Source of the DNA: Bacillota bacterium
Lineage (GTDB): Bacteria > Bacillota > Bacilli > Bacillales > Cytobacillaceae
Length of the DNA stretch: 5,749 nt
Direction: 5' to 3'
Assembly (NCBI GenBank): GCA_030705745.1
Contig: JAUZPT010000201.1
Span: 1 to 5,749, forward strand
Every line of letters begins with the position of its first letter. Position 1 is the first letter of the stretch. Shown piece by piece: positions 1-5,439 of this stretch. The position numbers and the translations under genes are program-made. The notes beneath the pieces were generated by a model. That model was not told the DNA's origin and did not search any database. It saw nothing but the letters and a program-made list of their open reading frames with translations.

Positions 1-34
1 AACCAACTGCTTCTTTCCACCAAATTTTCTTCAT
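1..34 (-). CDS. GH13 oligo-1,6-glucosidase / alpha-glucosidase, N-terminal fragment (runs off left edge)
   Basis: Only the first 11 codons are present, reading MKKIWWKEAVG, with the next codon starting with T. The ATG lies 6 bases after a very good Shine-Dalgarno, AAGGTGA (47-41), so the start is secure. From family knowledge, cytosolic GH13 exo-glucosidases of bacilli (oligo-1,6-glucosidase, alpha-glucosidase, trehalose-6-phosphate hydrolase) typically begin with M-x-K-x-WWKE(A/S)V-x-YQIYPRSF, and this fragment fits, including a tyrosine codon possible at the cut. Such enzymes cleave alpha-glucosidic bonds in imported maltose, isomaltose or related oligosaccharides. The two carbon-control-like operators directly upstream agree with a sugar gene. 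The substrate cannot be told from 11 residues, and identification rests on this short motif plus the context. Confidence 0.65.
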   Translation of the reverse strand, partial: MKKIWWKEAVG

Positions 35-40
35 ATTATC

Positions 41-47
41 TCACCTT
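41..47 (-). promoter_or_regulatory. Ribosome binding site of the glucosidase gene
   Basis: On the minus strand the bases read AAGGTGA, which pairs with the 3' end of 16S rRNA over seven positions, and stand 6 bases before the ATG at 34. This fixes the start of the truncated gene at the left edge. Confidence 0.8.
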
Positions 48-64
48 CCGGTTAATTTTCGCAG

Positions 65-78
65 CGCAACCGCTTGCA
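65..78 (-). promoter_or_regulatory. LacI/CcpA-type operator (cre-like), proximal site
   Basis: The minus strand reads TGCAAGCGGTTGCG. It contains the inverted repeat GCAA-N4-TTGC around a central CG, the hallmark of LacI-family operators, and matches 13 of 14 positions of the relaxed cre pattern TGNAANCGNTNNCA. It lies 31 bases upstream of the glucosidase start, in the leader if the promoter at 113-142 is used. The binder could be CcpA, giving carbon catabolite repression, or a local LacI-family sugar repressor. The sequence alone does not decide between them. Confidence 0.55.
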
Positions 79-89
79 TTATCTTCAAT

Positions 90-112
90 AAAAAAAGGCT
101 TATTCATAAGCC
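90..112 (-). terminator. Rho-independent terminator, minus strand, upstream of the glucosidase gene
   Basis: On the minus strand GGCTTA-TGAA-TAAGCC (112-97) forms a 6-bp stem with a 4-base loop, followed at once by seven Ts (96-90). No T-run follows on the plus strand, so it acts on leftward transcripts. It would stop read-through from the metallopeptidase gene (ends at 208) before the glucosidase gene. Its 5' arm falls between the -10 box at 118-113 and the predicted start point near 106, so RNA starting there would lack half the stem and escape termination. Confidence 0.65.
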
Positions 113-142
113 ATGATAAAAATAGTGTAACGCTTACATCAA
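113..142 (-). promoter_or_regulatory. Candidate sigma-A promoter of the glucosidase gene
   Basis: The minus strand has TTGATG (142-137) as -35 and TATCAT (118-113) as -10, with an 18-base spacer. The boxes match 4/6 and 5/6 of consensus. The operator-like palindrome at 126-138 fills the spacer and touches the -35, so a bound repressor would block polymerase. An alternative -10, GATAAT at 83-78, sits downstream of the terminator but has only a weak -35 (TGAATA, 106-101). The first choice is preferred, at moderate confidence. Confidence 0.45.
126..138 (-). promoter_or_regulatory. LacI/CcpA-type operator (cre-like), distal site inside the promoter
   Basis: The minus strand reads TGTAAGCGTTACA, a perfect 5-bp inverted repeat TGTAA/TTACA around GCG. 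Read as TGTAAGCGTTACAC it matches 12 of 14 positions of the cre consensus TGWAARCGYTWNCW. The odd 3-base centre is one base shorter than a symmetric cre. Its CG step is 60 bp from that of the other site at 65-78. Its position in the candidate promoter spacer suggests direct repression of the leftward sugar gene. Confidence 0.55.
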
Positions 143-173
143 AATTGTGCAATCCTCTTTATGAGAATCACAC
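143..173 (-). terminator. Possible weak terminator of the metallopeptidase gene
   Basis: The minus-strand RNA can form an 11-bp stem (173-163 with 157-147, three G-U wobbles) around a 5-base loop, followed by AATTTTG. The wobbles pair only in the leftward transcript; read on the plus strand the same positions are C-A mismatches. This makes a hairpin in leftward RNA more likely than chance. The T-run is short, so termination would be leaky. Confidence 0.35.
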
Positions 174-207
174 TTCATGCACGCGCTTCGCTTATTGCTC
201 GATATTC

Positions 208-675
208 TTACGCCGTTTGCAGCTCCATTTTTTCATAGTATGGCTTCAAGGAATGTGCAATGATTTGCTTCCTGAATGCTTTGCTTATATCAGGAATCAA
301 TTTCTCTGCATACTTCCAGGCATTTTTTTCAATGAGAAACGCAATGCGGTTTCGATCGAATTCGCTTCGGCATTCATCAAACAGCTCAACAAGGACTGCA
401 AGCTTTCTATCTTCGGCATGGCCGAGTTCATGAGCGAAAATGACTGTGAAATATTCTTCAAATCGATGCAATGAGCCAAAGCTTTGCTTGCACTGCTCTT
501 TGATTTCTTCAATGTATAACGTAATGGTATGCGTGTCCATCGAGTATTTTCCCCCTGCAAATCGATTGCCGGGAAAATGCGATGCGATATTCACCTGAAC
601 ATCGCTGCCAGATCGATTCATAAGCATGCCAATTATTACTTCCAATTCATTCTGTTCCTTTTCCACCTTGCTCAT
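208..675 (-). CDS. Small zinc metallopeptidase-like protein (ImmA/IrrE-like, HELGH motif)
   Basis: The 155-aa protein has no signal peptide or membrane segment, so it is probably cytosolic. It carries HELGH at residues 82-86, a HExxH zinc site with E83 as the expected catalytic base, preceded by a hydrophobic helix (YFTVIFA). About 30 residues on comes IEKNAWKYAEKLI, resembling the E-x-x-A-x-x-F-A-x-x-L motif of ImmA/IrrE-type peptidases, where the Glu (E116 here) is the third zinc ligand. Those enzymes usually cleave a partner repressor, but no HTH domain or repressor gene is adjacent, so the target is unknown. The ATG is supported by AGAGGAG four bases upstream. It has its own TATAAT box and appears monocistronic, separated from the upstream protease gene by a strong terminator. 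The fold assignment is inferred from motifs only; the exact family is not recognised. Confidence 0.8.
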   Translation of the reverse strand: MSKVEKEQNELEVIIGMLMNRSGSDVQVNIASHFPGNRFAGGKYSMDTHTITLYIEEIKEQCKQSFGSLHRFEEYFTVIFAHELGHAEDRKLAVLVELFDECRSEFDRNRIAFLIEKNAWKYAEKLIPDISKAFRKQIIAHSLKPYYEKMELQTA

Positions 676-699
676 CTAGCTCCTCTCATACGTGGAGCC

Positions 700-728
700 A
701 TTATAAAACATCCTACTGAAAAAATAAA
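700..728 (-). promoter_or_regulatory. Promoter of the metallopeptidase-like gene
   Basis: A perfect -10 TATAAT (705-700, minus) lies 24 bases before the gene's ATG. A 17-base spacer puts TTTATT (728-723) at -35, which matches only 3/6. This gives a 5' leader of about 17-20 bases holding the AGAGGAG ribosome site. The gene thus has its own sigma-A-like promoter, downstream of the protease terminator. Confidence 0.55.
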
Positions 729-760
729 GCGAGCTATTCAGCACTTGATTTTTGAGCCCA

Positions 761-800
761 AGAAAAAGATGCTGACCCTTATGAGTCAGCATCCTTTTTT
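761..800 (-). terminator. Strong rho-independent terminator of the subtilase gene (bidirectional form)
   Basis: A perfect 9-bp stem GATGCTGAC/GTCAGCATC (768-776 with 785-793) with an 8-base loop is flanked by five As on the left, giving TTTTT after the hairpin on the minus strand. On the right is CTTTTTT, which would serve plus-strand transcripts. It lies 20 bases beyond the subtilase stop codon at 814, so its main job is ending that leftward transcript. No plus-strand gene enters from the left. Confidence 0.85.
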
Positions 801-813
801 GCATCCTTTTCCC

Positions 814-3276
814 CTAGCGGAACCAGGCTTGAAAGTAGCGGCTTACGGCTACCGCATAGTCCCCTCTTGTTATTTTTTTCGCTGGATCAAATGATGCTTC
901 AATTGTCGGTTTAACATCATACGGACCTTGGGTGATGCTGAAAACTGCATTTAAAATATTCAAATCCAGGGCAATCTGCACATAGCCTTTAAGTGAGGCC
1001 GGAATGGCCGAGCTATCCTTTAATGGAATTCGATCATCCTTGTATTGAACGGTCACATCGCCGGTGAAATCTTTTGCCTGTTGTTCCAATCCTAGCGCCT
1101 GGACGAGTGAGTAGGCTAAATCCAGCTTGCTTACCTCACCGCCTCCATTGAAATTGCCTGAAGCATCAAGTTGCATGACACCATTTTGTGTTTGCAGGCT
1201 ATCGCGGATGGCTGCCCCTTTTCCAAGGACTGCTTGCACGTAAGGCAGGTCTGTGAGCGAAACATTGTTCACGATATTCTCTTGGCTTTGGCGGATACCC
1301 GCACCCATCACCAAATAACGAGCCATTTCTTTTCGCAGCAAGTATTGATCCGGCTTAAATGATCCATCGGCATATCCATCCATAAGGCGTTCGTTGATGG
1401 CCATTTGAATCGCAGAAGCAGCTGGATGGTCTGTTATATCATTCAGTCCTGTATAACCGCTCACCTTAGTAAAAGCGAGCGTCCCGTTGACGGTTTCAGG
1501 TGCGGCCGCGCCGACTGGATTGGCTGAATTCCCGTGCAAACCGCGTATTTCCGCTTTCCATTGGCCCGGCGTCGGCGATGTGACAGCAGTCGTCCGATCT
1601 GGGTAGAGCGTGAATAAAAGGCTCACACCTGAACTGTATTCCGTTCCGTCCGGCGCTATCAGTACGAGATTAAGCGGATTGCCCGTTTGGTCAAGCACAC
1701 CTTTGCCGCTAATTTTTCCAACAAGCTGGGACAATCCTTCCGGCACGGTAAAGGAATAGGAATTGGACGACAACGTTGCCGGATTATAATTTACCTGGAA
1801 CGTCGAACGGTCTGTCTTCGAATCTACATTGCTATTAAAGGTTTGATTGGCATTGACAGTTTTTCCGTATGTTTTCCCAAACATGACTGCATCAAGGGCG
1901 GCGTAGGCATTGACATAGCCTGCTCCAGCTTCCCAAGTTTCGTAGCCTGGCATATTCGTTGCTGTATCCTGTAGAACCTTTTTAATCTCATCCGGCGTCA
2001 GGGTCGGCTTTGCTTCTAAAAGAAGGGCAGCAATTCCCGCAACATGCGGCGTTGCCATCGAAGTTCCGCTCATTACGGTGTAGAACGGAAGATAGGCAGG
2101 CTCAATCATTGCTTCATCCGTTTGGGCTCCAAGGGATGAGACAGGGCCTACTGCCCTTGTAGAAATAATATCAACACCTGGCGCGGTAATCGTTGGGCGG
2201 TCTTCCCACTTCCAAGTCTTGCCGTCCATATCAAATGTTCCGCCAACACCTTTTGTTCCGCGTGAAGAGAAATCAGCAAGCTTTCCGTCTTTGACACCCG
2301 CTGCTACTGAGATGACCCACGGCGCTTTTGCATACGGGTTATGCGTGTTTTCGCTTGGGCCATCGTTGCCTGCGGCAAATAATACAGTGATGCCGCGGTC
2401 GTATGCTGCCTTACTGGCAACGTTGATCGGATCATTCGGATCAAAGTCACCCGAAGAACCCCATGAATTGGTGATGACGCGAATATTGTACTGAGATTGA
2501 TGAGTAAGGGCGTAATCAAAGCCGCCGATTCCATCAAGAACAAATAATGCCGCTCCTGAACCGTAACCGATTAAGCTGGCTCCCGGGGCGACGCCTTCAT
2601 ATTTCCCGTTGGAATTTGCGCCTGTTCCTCCTACAATTCCTGCGCAATGTGTACCATGGCCTGAGTTGTTATCGGTATTCGGTACATTTTCTACATAGGT
2701 AACAGGAAGCAATGTCGAATCAACGCTGTTCAAGTTCGTGCTTCCAAGGACGTTTTGGACAAGATGCGTCCCGTATTGGATATCCTTATTCGTGCCATCA
2801 ACACCGCTGTCATTAATGACAACTCCAACCCCTTTACCCGTAATCGGAAGGCCTCCATTTGCTTTTTGCATACCAGAGTCGGCACGGGCCTTATCTACAC
2901 CCGTCACATTCGTTGCATCGAAATTGGAGTAATTCAATTTTTTATTGAGATAAATGGATCTTACTCCCGGTGTGACAGCCAACTGGTTGATCTGGTCCTT
3001 CGTCGCCAGCACCCCTGCGATAGGAAGAGCTTTCATTGTAATTCCTTTCGCAATGCCTAAATCAGTTAAAACTTTGAGATTATCTTGCGATGGTGCACTT
3101 TGGCCATTAAACGTAACAATGACTTGAAGAGGCCCCGTTGCTGTTTGCAACTCCTTTTGCAGCGCCGCATCGATAACAACAGCCCCCGATCCCTGCGCAT
3201 TTACTTTTAAAACCCCCGGAACAGCCAGTGAAATAAGCAATAATAACGTTATTAAACCAGACAGCCACTTTTTCAA
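814..3276 (-). CDS. Secreted S8 subtilisin-family serine protease with C-terminal SLH repeats
   Basis: The 820-aa protein begins with a signal peptide (KKW, then a hydrophobic core to about residue 20, likely cleaved after VNA at 27). An I9-like propeptide follows at about 48-115. The S8 catalytic domain (about 145-465) shows D156 in NDSGVD, H207 in GHGTHCAG, oxyanion N304 in AAGNDG and S406 in MSGTSMATPH, so it should be active. A beta-rich domain at about 475-600 resembles pre-peptidase C-terminal domains. The last 210 residues look like three SLH repeats: the first is clear (AINERLMDGYADGSFKPD, about 612-660), the others are degenerate. SLH repeats bind secondary cell-wall polymer, so it is probably a wall-attached extracellular protease. 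The start is TTG at 3276: AAGGGG stands 8 bases before it and the next residues are KK plus a hydrophobic run. A TTG six codons upstream (3294) has no good ribosome site. Confidence 0.93.
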   Translation of the reverse strand: MKKWLSGLITLLLLISLAVPGVLKVNAQGSGAVVIDAALQKELQTATGPLQVIVTFNGQSAPSQDNLKVLTDLGIAKGITMKALPIAGVLATKDQINQLAVTPGVRSIYLNKKLNYSNFDATNVTGVDKARADSGMQKANGGLPITGKGVGVVINDSGVDGTNKDIQYGTHLVQNVLGSTNLNSVDSTLLPVTYVENVPNTDNNSGHGTHCAGIVGGTGANSNGKYEGVAPGASLIGYGSGAALFVLDGIGGFDYALTHQSQYNIRVITNSWGSSGDFDPNDPINVASKAAYDRGITVLFAAGNDGPSENTHNPYAKAPWVISVAAGVKDGKLADFSSRGTKGVGGTFDMDGKTWKWEDRPTITAPGVDIISTRAVGPVSSLGAQTDEAMIEPAYLPFYTVMSGTSMATPHVAGIAALLLEAKPTLTPDEIKKVLQDTATNMPGYETWEAGAGYVNAYAALDAVMFGKTYGKTVNANQTFNSNVDSKTDRSTFQVNYNPATLSSNSYSFTVPEGLSQLVGKISGKGVLDQTGNPLNLVLIAPDGTEYSSGVSLLFTLYPDRTTAVTSPTPGQWKAEIRGLHGNSANPVGAAAPETVNGTLAFTKVSGYTGLNDITDHPAASAIQMAINERLMDGYADGSFKPDQYLLRKEMARYLVMGAGIRQSQENIVNNVSLTDLPYVQAVLGKGAAIRDSLQTQNGVMQLDASGNFNGGGEVSKLDLAYSLVQALGLEQQAKDFTGDVTVQYKDDRIPLKDSSAIPASLKGYVQIALDLNILNAVFSITQGPYDVKPTIEASFDPAKKITRGDYAVAVSRYFQAWFR

Positions 3277-3284
3277 TTCCCAAT

Positions 3285-3290
3285 CCCCTT
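3285..3290 (-). promoter_or_regulatory. Ribosome binding site that decides the subtilase start
   Basis: The minus strand reads AAGGGG, followed by 8 bases and then TTG at 3276-3274. The longer frame starting at 3294 would place this site inside the coding sequence and has only an A/T-rich stretch before it. The shorter start also puts two lysines directly before the hydrophobic signal-peptide core. Confidence 0.75.
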
Positions 3291-3295
3291 TCAAA

Positions 3296-3332
3296 GTTAT
3301 ACTTTTATATTCCCGTTTTCCAAAAATTCTAA
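3296..3332 (-). promoter_or_regulatory. Candidate promoter region of the subtilase gene
   Basis: Two AT-rich -10-like boxes lie upstream on the minus strand: TATAAA (3309-3304), with TTAGAA at -35 after 17 bases, and TATAAC (3301-3296), with TTTGGA at -35. Both -35 boxes match only 3/6, so the promoter is weak or depends on an activator or another sigma factor. TATAAA is preferred because it leaves the ribosome site intact in the transcript. Confidence 0.3.
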
Positions 3333-3447
3333 CTTCTTTTCATTAAAAAAATGGGATAATTTTCATGAATAAAAGTACTGTTTTTACATGCACTTTAGTT
3401 ATGGGGGTGGGTTTATCACCTTTAATTTTTATTGAGAGCACAAATAC

Positions 3448-3476
3448 AAAAAAACAGCCTTCGGTTATTCGAAGGC
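3448..3476 (-). terminator. Orphan minus-strand rho-independent terminator in the divergent region
   Basis: The minus strand forms GCCTTCG-AATAAC-CGAAGGC (3476-3457), a 7-bp stem with a 6-base loop, then TG and seven Ts (3454-3448). The plus strand has no T-run after the hairpin, so the direction is leftward. No leftward gene precedes it. It would stop antisense RNA coming from the radical SAM region, or end a short leftward RNA starting in about 3480-3640, before it reaches the protease gene. Confidence 0.7.
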
Positions 3477-3514
3477 CAAGTTCCAACTTCCATTTTCGTC
3501 CGTACCTATCAAAC

Positions 3515-3530
3515 TGTCACTCAATTGACA
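3515..3530. promoter_or_regulatory. Inverted repeat (operator candidate) on the -35 of the radical SAM promoter
   Basis: TGTCA-N6-TGACA is a perfect 5-bp inverted repeat whose right arm lies in the -35 box TTGACA. A protein bound here would exclude polymerase. It resembles the TnrA/GlnR box TGTNA-N7-TNACA but is one base short in the centre, so that assignment is not made. Confidence 0.4.
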
Positions 3531-3553
3531 CTCTCTCTGCCTCTCAATATAGT
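3525..3553 (+). promoter_or_regulatory. Strong sigma-A-type promoter of the radical SAM gene
   Basis: TTGACA (3525-3530, 6/6) and TATAGT (3548-3553, 5/6) are separated by exactly 17 bases. The predicted start is near 3560, about 77 bases before the radical SAM ATG. It is the best promoter in the window and the only clear one on this strand. Confidence 0.8.
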
Positions 3554-3572
3554 AAAATAAAGGAAAAGAGCA

Positions 3573-3617
3573 ATGGATTTTATAACCTCAACCGATATAC
3601 TGCTTATGACTATTTGA
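3573..3617 (+). CDS. Possible 14-codon leader peptide upstream of the radical SAM gene
   Basis: An ATG preceded by AAGGA 8 bases upstream opens a 14-codon frame, MDFITSTDILLMTI, ending in TGA at 3615-3617, 19 bases before the radical SAM ATG. It is the first start codon downstream of the predicted transcription start near 3560. It has no obvious run of one amino acid that would suggest classical attenuation, and no terminator follows it. It might couple translation to the main gene or be accidental. It is the least certain gene call here. Confidence 0.3.
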   Translation: MDFITSTDILLMTI

Positions 3618-3621
3618 AATG

Positions 3622-3628
3622 AAGGTGA
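3622..3628 (+). promoter_or_regulatory. Ribosome binding site that decides the radical SAM start
   Basis: AAGGTGA stands 8 bases before the ATG at 3637 and lies just inside the frame that would open at the ATG at 3619. It is the same strong site used by the glucosidase gene at the left edge. It therefore supports the shorter 595-aa product. Confidence 0.8.
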
Positions 3629-3636
3629 CTTGCTAT

Positions 3637-5424
3637 ATGAAATATGATCTTGTTTTGCTACATGCACCGAGCGTTTATGATTTCAGAAAAAATTCCTTGC
3701 TTGCAGGCCCCATCAGCGATGTTGTTCCTTCTTCTCCGGTGTTTGAAATGTATCCCATCGGGCTGACGAGCATTGCTGATTATCTGGAACGATTCGGTCT
3801 TAGAGTAAAAATCATCAATATCGCCAACCGAATGTTAATGGATAAAAATTTTGATGTAGAGAAAAAACTGAAAAATGTAAAAACTAAAGCGTTTGGTATT
3901 GATCTCCACTGGCTTCCCCACGCCCACGGCAGCATTGAATTGGCGAAAATTGTAAAACATCTTCACCCTAAAACTCCCATTATCTTCGGTGGATTATCCG
4001 CTACCTATTACCACAAAGAATTAATACAATATCCTTTTATTAATTTTGTCATGCGAGGTGATTCAACGGAAAAATTGATGCTGATGTTAATGAATAAATT
4101 TGAAAGTGAAAATACCAATTATGATGACATTCCGAATTTGACATGGAAAAAAGAACAGGAATACGGATACAATCCACTTACGTATGTTCCGAAAGATTTG
4201 GATGAACTTGATATTCCTGGCTACCGCTACACGATCAAATCCGTTTTCAAGTATAAAAATTTCCTCGATCCCCTTCCCTATAATGGATGGCTGCAATATC
4301 CCAATACCGCTCTTTTGACGGCTCGGGGCTGCTCGCAAAATTGCCTTATTTGCGGAGGATCAAAGGACTCGTATGAGCAAAATTGCAACCGAAAATCGCT
4401 TGCTCTGCGTTCGCCTGCAAAGCTCATCGAAGATATCCTATTTATTCAGCGGTTCAGCCGCGCACCGATATTCATCCTTCATGACATCCGCCAGGGTGGC
4501 ACGGAGTATGTAACCGATTTTTTCAACCGTCTCAAAAAGATCAAACTGAAAAATGAGCTCGTGTTTGAATTGTTTCAGTATGCCGATGAAGCATTCTTTG
4601 AACATATCCATGCATCCGTTCCGAAATATAGTATCGAATTGACACTCGAAACGCATGATGAGGCATTAAGACGATTAAATGGAAAGTTCAATTGCACCAA
4701 TAAGAAAGTCATCCACACATTAAGGTCCGCCTTAAAGCACGGATGCAAAAAAATTGATTTGTTTTTCATGGCCGGCATTCCTGGGCAAACGTATGGAAGC
4801 GTTCTGAAAAACATCGACTTTTGTGAAACAATCCATTTGGCATGTAACAAGGATCCGCGCCTCTATTACTTTGTTGCGCCGCTAGCCCCATTCCTTGACC
4901 CTGCCAGTCCGGCATTTGAACATCCTGAAAAATACGGATACAAGAAATTATGTCACACGCTCGAAGATCATCGAAAGGCCATCACTCAGCCCTCTTGGAA
5001 ACATATGCTCAGCTATGAAACTAATGAAATGACGAGGGATGAAATCGTTGGTTCAACATATGAAGCAGCACAGCGTTTAAATAATTTTAAGCTGAAATAT
5101 CAATTAATCGACCAGGCTGCACATGCCGATATCGATTCTAAGATTGTGAAATCGATGCAATATATCCAAACAATCGACTCACTTTTGGCTCTTCCACTCG
5201 AAGAGCAATCCTCCCGGCTTGGTAAGCTGAAAAAGGAAATCGAAGAATTGAACCGACACAGCATCTGCGGAAAAAACGAACTGAAATGGGAAGTCCAAAA
5301 AAACTATGCCAATGTTTTCTCATTAGCAATCGTTGGCCTTGAACTTCTTTACGAAGATTACATCGTTAAAGTAAAAAAACAATTGAATCCGGCTACCCGC
5401 CACAATGTGAATTTGCATAGTTAA
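3637..5424 (+). CDS. B12-binding domain / radical SAM protein (resembles TIGR04190, Ta0216 family)
   Basis: The 595-aa protein has an N-terminal Rossmann-like cobalamin-binding-type domain (about 1-165: YDLVLLHAPSVYDF, then DLHWLPHAHGS at 89-99 and IIFGG at 115-119) and a radical SAM domain (about 220-420). The 4Fe-4S motif is ARGCSQNCLICGG, with C232, C236 and C239 in CxxxCxxC order. Further barrel motifs are LTLETHDEALRRL (about 335-347) and FFMAGIPGQT (376-385), typical of B12-dependent radical SAM enzymes. The C-terminal 150 residues are helical and charged, with a likely coiled-coil stretch near 515-540. The B12 motif lacks the standard DxHxxG glycine, so cobalamin may bind base-on differently or not at all. 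The start at 3637 is chosen because AAGGTGA lies 8 bases before it; the upstream in-frame ATG at 3619 has no ribosome site. The reaction and substrate are unknown. The family name is from memory, moderately sure. Confidence 0.88.
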   Translation: MKYDLVLLHAPSVYDFRKNSLLAGPISDVVPSSPVFEMYPIGLTSIADYLERFGLRVKIINIANRMLMDKNFDVEKKLKNVKTKAFGIDLHWLPHAHGSIELAKIVKHLHPKTPIIFGGLSATYYHKELIQYPFINFVMRGDSTEKLMLMLMNKFESENTNYDDIPNLTWKKEQEYGYNPLTYVPKDLDELDIPGYRYTIKSVFKYKNFLDPLPYNGWLQYPNTALLTARGCSQNCLICGGSKDSYEQNCNRKSLALRSPAKLIEDILFIQRFSRAPIFILHDIRQGGTEYVTDFFNRLKKIKLKNELVFELFQYADEAFFEHIHASVPKYSIELTLETHDEALRRLNGKFNCTNKKVIHTLRSALKHGCKKIDLFFMAGIPGQTYGSVLKNIDFCETIHLACNKDPRLYYFVAPLAPFLDPASPAFEHPEKYGYKKLCHTLEDHRKAITQPSWKHMLSYETNEMTRDEIVGSTYEAAQRLNNFKLKYQLIDQAAHADIDSKIVKSMQYIQTIDSLLALPLEEQSSRLGKLKKEIEELNRHSICGKNELKWEVQKNYANVFSLAIVGLELLYEDYIVKVKKQLNPATRHNVNLHS

Positions 5425-5439
5425 TATGCTGCGCATAGG

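Larger units (their letters stand above)
3277..3636. other. Divergent intergenic region between the subtilase and radical SAM genes
   Basis: This 360-bp stretch separates two divergently transcribed genes. It holds the weak leftward promoter candidates near the protease, a minus-strand terminator (3448-3476), an inverted repeat on the -35 of a strong rightward promoter (3515-3553) and a possible 14-codon leader ORF (3573-3617). A plus-strand open frame spanning 3365-3622 is not annotated as a gene: it has no ribosome site, contains the terminator hairpin and promoter, and resembles no family I know. No riboswitch or tRNA-like fold was recognised. Confidence 0.7.

Noticed and set aside
529..894. 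121-codon plus-strand open frame opposite the metallopeptidase 5' end and subtilase terminator
   Set aside because: It runs across the metallopeptidase promoter and the subtilase terminator hairpin, is antisense to two supported genes and shows no family motif.
3515..3530. TnrA/GlnR box (nitrogen control)
   Set aside because: The arms TGTCA/TGACA fit TGTNA/TNACA, but the centre is 6 bases rather than 7 and lacks the A/T-rich core, so only a generic operator is called.
3365..3622. 85-codon plus-strand open frame with a mildly hydrophobic N-terminus, overlapping the radical SAM start
   Set aside because: It has no ribosome site before its ATG, contains a minus-strand terminator hairpin and the TTGACA/TATAGT promoter, and resembles no known protein. 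It is better read as intergenic control DNA.
3619..3636. Upstream ATG at 3619 as start of the radical SAM gene
   Set aside because: The strong AAGGTGA lies after this ATG and fits the ATG at 3637. The extra residues MKVTCY add nothing to the conserved YDLVLLHAPS start of the domain.
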